Shown here: piece after piece, positions 19,551 through 26,499 of the stretch
How the letters are laid out: every line of letters starts with the position of its first letter
Position numbering within the stretch: the stretch's first letter is position 1
NCBI GenBank assembly: GCA_963745675.1
Contig: CAVUYM010000022.1
Span: 62,001 to 126,000, forward strand
DNA from: JAUIIK01 sp963745675
GTDB taxonomy: Bacteria; Chloroflexota; Chloroflexia; Thermomicrobiales; CFX8
Direction of reading: 5' to 3'
DNA: 64,000 nucleotides
Program-made: the position numbers and the translations under genes
The notes under the pieces: model-generated
What the model was told of the DNA's origin: nothing
What the model saw: only the letters and a program-made list of their open reading frames with translations
Database searches by the model: none

Positions 19551-20574
19551 CAAATCAGACGGTTCAATCCGGAATAGTGACGCCTACTATCACGTCGTCC
19601 TGGAGCGAATACCCCCGCGAGCAGAACCAGCCTTTCATAATGCCGCGATGCAGGAGCGCGTCTGGGGGCGCACATGGGGCGTGCAAAATGATGTTGGAAC
19701 GCTGCGGCTGGTTGCCCTTCACCGCCCGGGCGCAGAGATGGAGAGGATTGATCCGGACAAGTATGACGACTCGATTGAAGCCCTGATCGACGATCATGAG
19801 CAATGGTACTGGCGCGATGTCGAGCCGCCCGATATTGCCTTGATGCAGAGCCAACACGATGGTCTACGGGCGGCCCTCAAAGCAGAGGGCGTAGAAATCG
19901 TTGAGATTGCTGGTTCGGACAAAGATGTCAAGGCCGTCTTTACTCGCGATATGGCGATCGCAATCAATGGCGGTGCAATCATGTGCCGAATGGGGCCGGT
20001 CGGTGTTCCACACGGTAGCGGCCGGCGCGGCGAAGAAGCGTACGTTACGAAGGTTCTCGCGAATCTCGGCATGCCGATTATCCGTACGATTGCCGGAACC
20101 GGTTTACTCGAAGGTGGTTCGTTCTGTTTCCTCAACGAGACTACTGCCGCGGTCGGTATGTCGTTTCGTCAGAACGAGGAAGGTGCCAGGCAGCTGGAGG
20201 AAGCGCTGGCTGTCACCGGCGTCCGGCTCATACGCGTGCCACTTACCGGCCACGCGCTGCACCTCGATGGGGGCATCGTGATGGTTGATCACGACAAGGC
20301 GCTCATCAACGTCACCCGATTGCCCTACTGGTTCCTCGATGAACTGAAGAGCCTTGGCATCGAAGCGATCCACGTTTGGCCAGGTGAGGGGCATGCCGTG
20401 AATTCCCTCGCTGTGCGACCTGGCCGAATACTCATATCCGAGGGCACACCCCGCACCGTCGAGCGTCTGCAGGAAGCAGGTGTGGAAACGGTTGAAGTTC
20501 CCTATAGCGAGATTCGCAAGAACGGCGGTGGAATCCACTGCTCGACCTTACCGCTATTGAGAGACGCAGAATAG
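19543..20574 (+). CDS. Amidinotransferase / arginine deiminase-like enzyme
   Basis: About 343 residues of the guanidino-group-modifying superfamily. Conserved elements are KAVFTRDMAIAINGG (acidic residue binding the guanidino group), GTGLLEGGSFCFL, GHALHLDGGIVMVD (catalytic His-x-Asp) and the C-terminal nucleophile in GGGIHCSTLPL. Dimethylargininase, arginine deiminase and other hydrolases share these, so the substrate is open; the usual EGGD reads EGGS here. TTG 19543 is chosen over TTG 19522 because AGGGAG (19531-19536) lies 6 bases upstream. Its overlap with the lipoprotein suggests coupled translation. A strong terminator follows. Confidence 0.85.
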   Translation: MDNKSDGSIRNSDAYYHVVLERIPPRAEPAFHNAAMQERVWGRTWGVQNDVGTLRLVALHRPGAEMERIDPDKYDDSIEALIDDHEQWYWRDVEPPDIALMQSQHDGLRAALKAEGVEIVEIAGSDKDVKAVFTRDMAIAINGGAIMCRMGPVGVPHGSGRRGEEAYVTKVLANLGMPIIRTIAGTGLLEGGSFCFLNETTAAVGMSFRQNEEGARQLEEALAVTGVRLIRVPLTGHALHLDGGIVMVDHDKALINVTRLPYWFLDELKSLGIEAIHVWPGEGHAVNSLAVRPGRILISEGTPRTVERLQEAGVETVEVPYSEIRKNGGGIHCSTLPLLRDAE

Positions 20575-20639
20575 CACCGGGCGCATTGCCTTCGATGAGG
20601 CGACGGAATCTACCAAAATGAAGGATCTTGAACAAAAGA

Positions 20640-20665
20640 AGAGGGCGCAAATCGCTGCGCCCTCT
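20640..20665. terminator. Strong intrinsic-type terminator
   Basis: Perfect 10-bp stem AGAGGGCGCA / TGCGCCCTCT with a 6-base loop, flanked by A-rich sequence on the left and TTTGGTT on the right. It would end transcription of the amidinotransferase (+). The A-run, read in reverse, would serve the convergent gene ending at 20693. Confidence 0.8.
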
Positions 20666-20692
20666 TTGGTTGATCCGTATGGAGAGTGAATG

Positions 20693-21100
20693 TCAGCCCG
20701 TTCCTGCGGCGCTCGTGCCTTCCGACGCTTCCGCTTGGCTCTCACGGTGCGGCAAGAGCGTGATGCGGGTGTGCCGCGCACTCGATGCGCCGTCGCCGTC
20801 ATTGCGGCTGATGAGTATCACCGCAACGACGATGCCAACGAATATGCCTAACAACAAGCCGCCCGCCAGTGACAACATCGGGGTGTCGGCGCTATTGTCG
20901 CGCGACATTCGTTTGCGGACATTAAGGTGCGGTCTCGAAGGAAGCTCGGGCATGCTGGGCATTTCCGGCAACTCAGGCCGGTGAAGGCTCGACAGATCCA
21001 CGCTCGGGATGCTTGGCGTTGACGGTAATCTCTTACGCGCTTGCTTCACTCCACGAGTGAAGCGTTCCACACGGGAGCGTCTCCGTCTGAATATAGTCAT
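20693..21100 (-). CDS. Single-span membrane protein with Pro/Ser-rich basic N-terminus
   Basis: 135 residues. The Arg-rich start (FRRRRSRVERFTRG) and a Pro/Met/Leu-rich stretch (ELPEMPSMPELPSRP) precede one membrane helix (LSLAGGLLLGIFVGIVVAVIL, about residues 76-98). A short Ser/Ala-rich tail follows. GGAGG sits just upstream of ATG 21100. No family recognised. It forms a cassette with the next two membrane proteins on the same strand, downstream of mnmA. Confidence 0.7.
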   Translation of the reverse strand: MTIFRRRRSRVERFTRGVKQARKRLPSTPSIPSVDLSSLHRPELPEMPSMPELPSRPHLNVRKRMSRDNSADTPMLSLAGGLLLGIFVGIVVAVILISRNDGDGASSARHTRITLLPHRESQAEASEGTSAAGTG

Positions 21101-21130
21101 TATTTGGACCTCCCCTTCAATGATTGGGTG

Positions 21131-21607
21131 CTAGTTACGCTTCTTGTTCTTGCCGGTGACGAACATCCTCGCCGTTGCGCGCCACTTCGCGGCGGTCGAA
21201 ACGGTCGAAATTACCGGGCTGGCGATGCGTTCGCTGACGAACTCGACGGTGCCGCGCGCGCGTTTCACGGTTTCGGTCGCTTCGGTGGATGTATCTTTGA
21301 CCGTCGCGAGTATTTCTTCGAGCATCGGTAGGGCGCGATTCTTGATCTGGAATGCCACCCAAACCATGACGAATACGATGATCGACAGCAGGATCAGAAT
21401 GATCAGCCAAACGACACCCATGAGAACGATAGCCGTGTCGCGCAGGCGTTCGAGCGCCGATACATTCTCGTCCCCAAGTATGAATAGCCCGACCGGAGGG
21501 CCAGCGACAAATATCAATACCACCAGAACGATGGCGAAGTAGACCAGGATCTGGCCGAAACTCCGGCCCTCATCCGGTATTTCATGATGGTCGTTGGATT
21601 GATCCAA
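21131..21607 (-). CDS. Two-span membrane protein with amphipathic C-terminal helix
   Basis: 158 residues with two hydrophobic segments (LVYFAIVLVVLIFVAGPPVG and LMGVVWLIILILLSIIVFVM). A helical region rich in Thr/Glu follows (ILATVKDTSTEATETVKRARG), then a basic tail. The tail resembles DUF948-type or YtxH-like envelope proteins, but the match is loose. TTG 21607 is preceded by GGAGGAGG with 5-base spacing, an unusually strong site that fixes the start. Function unknown. Confidence 0.7.
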   Translation of the reverse strand: MDQSNDHHEIPDEGRSFGQILVYFAIVLVVLIFVAGPPVGLFILGDENVSALERLRDTAIVLMGVVWLIILILLSIIVFVMVWVAFQIKNRALPMLEEILATVKDTSTEATETVKRARGTVEFVSERIASPVISTVSTAAKWRATARMFVTGKNKKRN

Positions 21608-21668
21608 TCCGACCTCCTCCCCCGTTGGTCGGCCCCTGTTGTCAGGAACTATTGTCGCACATCGCTAT

Positions 21669-21953
21669 TTACCCGGTTGAACTGCCCGTCTGGGTTGAAG
21701 CCGTTGGAGCGGAGAAGAACCAGGCCAGGCTGGTCAAAGCAACTGCGCCCACGACCGAAATGAACAATGGAACATCACCGATTCGCAGCCATTCAATGTT
21801 CCATGTGACACCGGCGAGGAAGCCGCCGAAGAAGCCAATAATCGACGTTCCGACGAAAAGCGGCCACTGCCAGATGCGGCGCCCCACAAGTACGTGAAAG
21901 AGGCTGCCACAGAAGATTGCCATCAGGACACTGAGTACCAGGGCCGGCGACAT
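21669..21953 (-). CDS. Small membrane protein, three spans
   Basis: 94 residues, almost entirely hydrophobic: LVLSVLMAIFCGSLFHVLVG, WPLFVGTSIIGFFGGFLAG and PLFISVVGAVALTSLAWFF. ATG 21953 lies 14 bases after the mnmA stop, so it belongs to the mnmA transcript. Longer upstream readings run into mnmA in the wrong frame and are rejected. No family recognised. Confidence 0.7.
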   Translation of the reverse strand: MSPALVLSVLMAIFCGSLFHVLVGRRIWQWPLFVGTSIIGFFGGFLAGVTWNIEWLRIGDVPLFISVVGAVALTSLAWFFSAPTASTQTGSSTG

Positions 21954-21966
21954 CTGATCCGCTCCC

Positions 21967-23193
21967 CTATGGCGCTCTACGAATGATGGGAAGCGCTGTC
22001 TTGCCAGAGTCGATCGTTCCGCCGCCCAACACTTCATCACCATGATAGAGCACCACCGCCTGTCCGGGCGCGACAGCACGCGGATGCTCTGCAAAATGTA
22101 TCTTCATGACTCCTTGTTCAAGAGGTTCAACAGTCGCGGCGTAGCGCTCACCCTGATAACGTACCCGCGCTTCGGCTTCGAATGTGCTCGTTGGCCACTC
22201 GTCGGACGTTAGCGCGGCGCGGGATGCAATGAGCGAACTAAATGACAGTTCGTCGCGGGTGCCGACGACTAGTCGATTGTTCTCGGTATCAAGTGAGAGC
22301 ACGTAGAGCGCCTCGCTGTGGGCAACACCGATTCCGCGCCGCTGCCCAACAGTGAAGCCGATCAAGCCGTCATGGCGGCCGACTACGCTGCCATCGCTCG
22401 TCACAATGTCGCCCGGGCTTTCGAGACCGGGTCTGCGTGCCAGGACGAAATCCGCGTAAGCGCCTCGACCGACGAAGCAGGTCTCCTGGCTGTCGGGTTT
22501 GTTGGCAACGTCGAGGCCGTAGAGGGCGGCGATCTCGCGTACTTCAGATTTCAGCAGATGGCCGAGCGGGAACAGCATGAACGCGAGTTGTTCTTGCGAC
22601 ATGGCGTACAGCACATATGACTGATCCTTGGAGTCGTCGATGGCTTCTCGCAAGTGGTAGATGCCCGCGGCGTCTTCGGTCACCCGGGCATAGTGGCCTG
22701 TCGCCAGTTTGTCCGCGCCGATCCGCCGGGCGCGGTCTATGAGCGCGCTGAACTTGACCTCACGGTTGCATTCCAGACACGGATTCGGTGTCCGGCCCCT
22801 GGCGTATTCGTCCACGAAGTAGTTGATTACCGTCTCTTCGAATTCGCGTTCGAGGTTGATTGGATAGAACGGCACACCAAGGCGGTGTGCGGCCATACGA
22901 GCATCTTCAAGCGCTTCGGGGGCGCAACATGGATTGGGATATTCTTCGCCCTCAGGCGGTGTGTAAAGGCGCATGTTGATGCCGACGACGCGGTAGCCGC
23001 GTTCGCGCAAGAGTAAGGCGGTGACTGCAGAGTCAACGCCACCGCTCATCGCGACGACTGCCAGTTTGCCCGCACCATCTCTCGGTCCCACCTCGTATCG
23101 CTCGAAGAGGAGGCGGGCTGCTTCGGGATCGAGAAGTGGGATCGAGCTGTCAGTCAGACGATGATTCGTTCGATTGGTTGTTGATGCTGTCAC
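21967..23193 (-). CDS. mnmA: tRNA-specific 2-thiouridylase
   Basis: Installs the 2-thio group on wobble U34 of tRNA(Lys, Glu, Gln), using ATP and a sulfur relay. Key parts are the PP-loop VAMSGGVDSAVTALLL near residue 47, TPNPCLECNREVKF with the first catalytic Cys, KDQSYVLY, and DSQETCFVGRG with the second Cys. The beta-barrel C-terminal domain ends GGGTIDSGK. The reading runs from GTG 23193, about 50 residues upstream of the PP-loop. That extension has no good ribosome site, so a later start is possible. About 400 residues, intact. Confidence 0.93.
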   Translation of the reverse strand: MTASTTNRTNHRLTDSSIPLLDPEAARLLFERYEVGPRDGAGKLAVVAMSGGVDSAVTALLLRERGYRVVGINMRLYTPPEGEEYPNPCCAPEALEDARMAAHRLGVPFYPINLEREFEETVINYFVDEYARGRTPNPCLECNREVKFSALIDRARRIGADKLATGHYARVTEDAAGIYHLREAIDDSKDQSYVLYAMSQEQLAFMLFPLGHLLKSEVREIAALYGLDVANKPDSQETCFVGRGAYADFVLARRPGLESPGDIVTSDGSVVGRHDGLIGFTVGQRRGIGVAHSEALYVLSLDTENNRLVVGTRDELSFSSLIASRAALTSDEWPTSTFEAEARVRYQGERYAATVEPLEQGVMKIHFAEHPRAVAPGQAVVLYHGDEVLGGGTIDSGKTALPIIRRAP

Positions 23194-23283
23194 AGTTGTT
23201 ATCGAATCCAGATCGCGCTTCGGACGATGTCAAGTCGCCGTCAACGCTCTGACGACGGTTCACATTCAATTGTACCGATGCGA

Positions 23284-24561
23284 TCAGCGGATCTGTGAAC
23301 TAGTGCTGGAACGGGACATCCGCTCGACAATACGAAACGGCAGCGGAACCTCGTGGAGATATTGTGGATCGTATTGCTTGCGAGAAATCGGACCCTCGTT
23401 CGCCAGCTCGAATTGTTTCAACATCTTGCGTAAATCTTCGATCTGCCGGGGCGATGGCTCGTCGAGGAAACTGGCCATTGCAAGTATGTATTCGCCGTGG
23501 GCGAATAATAAAACCTGTCCCTCTGCCAGAGCGGTCTTGCTCACGCGCGACCCGAAGACTTCCTCGCTCAGACTGTCGAAGGCGCTGAGCATGCCCGCCA
23601 CAATCGCGTCATCCATCTGGAACTGACCGTAGGTGAAGATTGGAATGCCATCCGGCGTGACGAATGCAAGCGATTCGAGCAAGGTCTCCGATGGTCTGCG
23701 TAGCCGACTCCCATGTCCCTGGTCCCGAGAGGATGGCTCCGTATGCTGCACTCTGGTCTCAAGACTGGAAAGCTGGGATCGTAGCTGGGCCGCCTGCTGA
23801 TCGAGCTCCTCGTTGACCTGGTCATACCGGCGCTGGCTTATTTCGCCGAGAGAGAGCAGTTGGTCGTGATAATCGCGTTGCAGTTCGATGCGCTCAAGCT
23901 GGGTTTCAACCTCCATCATTCGCACACGCCGCTGCTGCTCGGTTCGAAGCGTGCGAGATGATCTCTGTAAGCGTTCAATCTGGCGTTCGCGCGCGCGTCT
24001 TGCCAGTGCCCTCTCATCTTGCGGGGAAATCCCGAGATATGAGCGCACTTTATGTGACTCCGTCCAGTCAGCGTTGACGAACGCCTGAAGGTCGGCCGTC
24101 TTGCCGGTGAGGGCCAATGTTGCACCAATAATCATCGCTAGCAGGGTGATGACTATTGGCGTTAGGAGCCATGGAAGAGCGTCAGAGCGTAAGGTGCCAC
24201 TCACTGGAACGCCAATGACTACCGTGAACAAGGAATCGAAGAAGAAGCCGGAAAGCCTGCTTTCGCCCGGCTCGACTTCGGAGCGCCACCACCATGCACC
24301 CAGTATCCCAAGTAGCCAAAGAGTTCGGATGGTAAAGAGATAGAATGCGACGTGGACGTGGCGTCTGACAAAGCGGGTTGCAGGACCGGCGGCCGCTATG
24401 AGGAACACGAGTGGTCCCAGGTAGGCCAGCGCCGCAGAAAGACGATCCAGCACCCGTAGTGCGGGAACGCTTAACGCTTCCGGGTCTATATCGATAGCAC
24501 CAACGAGTTCGCGAGACTGAGGCTCGTTGGCGTCCGAGTCTGTTGCAAATGAGGCATCCAA
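23284..24561 (-). CDS. Membrane protein with coiled coil and roadblock/longin-like C-terminal domain
   Basis: 425 residues in three parts. Residues about 35-150 form four hydrophobic segments (AALAYLGPLVFLIAAAG ... LLTPIVITLLAMIIGATLAL). Residues about 180-285 are a charged coiled coil with an ELDQQAAQLRSQLSSLETR repeat. Residues about 310-395 read AFVTPDGIPIFTYGQFQMDD, AGMLSAFDSLSEEVFG, LLFAHGEYILAMASFLDE. The last segment has the strand-helix-strand pattern of roadblock/LC7 or longin-type domains, which dimerise and bind small GTPases. That assignment is by pattern only. A role in membrane-linked signalling is an inference. Confidence 0.6.
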   Translation of the reverse strand: MDASFATDSDANEPQSRELVGAIDIDPEALSVPALRVLDRLSAALAYLGPLVFLIAAAGPATRFVRRHVHVAFYLFTIRTLWLLGILGAWWWRSEVEPGESRLSGFFFDSLFTVVIGVPVSGTLRSDALPWLLTPIVITLLAMIIGATLALTGKTADLQAFVNADWTESHKVRSYLGISPQDERALARRARERQIERLQRSSRTLRTEQQRRVRMMEVETQLERIELQRDYHDQLLSLGEISQRRYDQVNEELDQQAAQLRSQLSSLETRVQHTEPSSRDQGHGSRLRRPSETLLESLAFVTPDGIPIFTYGQFQMDDAIVAGMLSAFDSLSEEVFGSRVSKTALAEGQVLLFAHGEYILAMASFLDEPSPRQIEDLRKMLKQFELANEGPISRKQYDPQYLHEVPLPFRIVERMSRSSTSSQIR

Positions 24562-24867
24562 GGAGTTCGCTAATTCCTATCAAGACAGCGCGATTCCATG
24601 TTTTGGCCACCACCAGCATGAAACGCGCATATCCAACCTTCAGATTTCAGTATATGGCGATTAATTGTATTGGCTAGCGCAAACAACCTACCCGAAAGTC
24701 CCAAAGCTCACGAATCGTAGGTAATCGGTGCACAAGCGTTGTTGAGGATAGGAATTCCGTACTGACCTCGCCACCTGACTATTGACGTTGTCGCCAACGC
24801 CCTCAACACTAGAGATACATCTATCCGCTCATGCGGGGAGCATCACAGATATGGTCTACACAGTTGA
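24562..24867. other. Intergenic region between divergent genes
   Basis: About 305 bases between divergent genes, AT-richer than the surroundings. TATACT on the minus strand (about 24648-24655) and TTGACG at 24782-24787 on the plus strand are possible promoter pieces, but no complete -35/-10 pair with good spacing is visible. No ORF or hairpin of note. Confidence 0.4.
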
Positions 24868-26238
24868 ATGTTTGACGCCTGGGGCCAATCCCCGCCATCC
24901 GGTGATGGCTCTGGGCGCCCCCAAAGGATGCGCTCAACAATGCGAGGGTTGATCGCCTCGGTCACGCTAGCGGTGGCTATTGGTGGATTGCTGCTCGTTA
25001 TCGCCTACGGAGCATCCGAAACATACCTGAATCTGGTTAAGACGAAAGAGGACCTGGGCAATACCTTCATCTTGAGTTCGATCGCTCCCAGGGGTTGGGA
25101 AACTTCGGAGACTGCGGGAGCAAACTTCAACGAATCTTTTGTTGCGCCCTGTCTCCAGACGCCATTGCTGACTGGGGTGTCGACGGGAGCCCGGGGCGCT
25201 ATGACATATGTCCCGCCTGCTGCAGGTCCGACTGGCATTCAATTGCTCATGATCCAGACATCGTTGGGGAGTGCCGAAGCGATCATGGAAGACGTCCAGC
25301 GCGATACCGAGAATGACTGCCAGCGCGGTTTGACCGTCGGCACGATTGAACGCGCCGATGTCGTTACCAATGATCTCAGTGGCGCCGATCTGTCGGTACT
25401 CGTCGACTACGACCGCCAGGTTGGAGAAGAAGTTCGATCGTATATCGTCTTGATTCTCCGTGAGGGTGACTATGTCGCTTATTTCAATTACGAGACAACT
25501 GATGCTCCTGGATCCGCGAACCTTGATGTGGTCAATCTCGCTGAAGCACTCGTTGCCAGAGTTGAACAGCCACCGACAACCGCAGAGCTCGCGGCCGCAG
25601 GAGCTTTGAACGAACCGTCGGCCATGGAGCGACGGGTGATGCGGGTAAATGACGAGTCATCAAGAATTCTAACCGCGTCCGGGCGCTATCCCGTCGCCGT
25701 TGGGTTGGGTACGCTCGGCGGTTTGGCCTTTGTGCTCTATTTCTTTGGAGCACGCCTGAGCCGGGCTTCTGATCGGATACCCAAATCATCCAGGAAGCCA
25801 TCGGCGTCAGGGTTGCCCTCATCACTCCCGTCGGCCAAGACCACTGACGACTATGGCACTCCAGGGCGGCGGTGGATCCAGACGTCTGAACCGGGTCATT
25901 CGTACGAATATGAAGATCCGACGACGTTTGAGCTTGATGTCGTTGAAGTGGATGACGAGCCTGAGCCTGAGCCGGTGCCCGTAGGGCCACCGCCCGTATT
26001 GGACTTCCCACAGAGATCTATCGAAGAAAAGCTCAAGATCCTCAAGGAAGCCAGACTCAATGAACCACGACGCGAACATCACGCAGTTCGGGAGGTTCGG
26101 TCCGATGTCGATTGGACTGAGGAAATCTCGAAGACTGATCGCGCCTCGAAACCGCCAACGCCAGAGCCACCAACGGGGCAGATTAGTCGCAAAGCCCTCT
26201 TGAAGAAACTACGGTCAAACGATCAAGAAGGGGCCTAG
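24868..26238 (+). CDS. Bitopic/two-span membrane protein of unknown function
   Basis: 456 residues. A helix near residues 27-50 (LIASVTLAVAIGGLLLVIAYG) leads to an extracytoplasmic domain of about 220 residues (SIAPRGWETSETAGANF ... YVAYFNYETTDAPG). A second helix lies near residues 275-295 (VAVGLGTLGGLAFVLYFFGA). The cytoplasmic tail of about 155 residues is acidic and Pro-rich, with EPEPEPVPVGPPP and a basic C-terminus QISRKALLKKLRS. No family recognised. The outer domain flanked by two helices suggests a sensor or envelope adaptor. A hairpin follows the stop. Confidence 0.7.
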   Translation: MFDAWGQSPPSGDGSGRPQRMRSTMRGLIASVTLAVAIGGLLLVIAYGASETYLNLVKTKEDLGNTFILSSIAPRGWETSETAGANFNESFVAPCLQTPLLTGVSTGARGAMTYVPPAAGPTGIQLLMIQTSLGSAEAIMEDVQRDTENDCQRGLTVGTIERADVVTNDLSGADLSVLVDYDRQVGEEVRSYIVLILREGDYVAYFNYETTDAPGSANLDVVNLAEALVARVEQPPTTAELAAAGALNEPSAMERRVMRVNDESSRILTASGRYPVAVGLGTLGGLAFVLYFFGARLSRASDRIPKSSRKPSASGLPSSLPSAKTTDDYGTPGRRWIQTSEPGHSYEYEDPTTFELDVVEVDDEPEPEPVPVGPPPVLDFPQRSIEEKLKILKEARLNEPRREHHAVREVRSDVDWTEEISKTDRASKPPTPEPPTGQISRKALLKKLRSNDQEGA

Positions 26239-26254
26239 TAGCAGATCTCTCAAA

Positions 26255-26284
26255 GATTCGGCCTGGCTCAGCCCCGGCCGAATC
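26255..26284 (+). terminator. Hairpin terminator candidate
   Basis: Perfect 9-bp stem GATTCGGCC / GGCCGAATC with a 12-base loop, 17 bases after the stop at 26238. There is no T-run after it, so termination may depend on Rho. The remaining 180 bases up to the PBP gene show no other feature. Confidence 0.5.
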
Positions 26285-26499
26285 GAGATCCTCCGGGATC
26301 GCAGGTGGGTCAGCATCCTCCGTTCGGCAGTCGGAAATGTGGGAACGACGCCACTTCTGCACTGAGTCACTGTGATCGCTGCCCGACGCTGAATGTTCGA
26401 ATTCAGATCGACTTACGTCAGCGAACGTACACATAACGAATCTTCTGGATGTAGGCTTTAGGCTGTGTGGCGCTGGGCTCAGTGTTCGAGTGGCGTTCG

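Noticed and set aside
24782..24787. Complete promoter for the gene at 24868
   Set aside because: TTGACG is present, but the region 16-18 bases downstream (AACACT) is a poor -10, so only a hint is recorded.
26183..26434. Minus-strand ORF after the gene ending at 26238
   Set aside because: Its composition is unlike a protein, it overlaps the end of a real gene, and it has no ribosome site.
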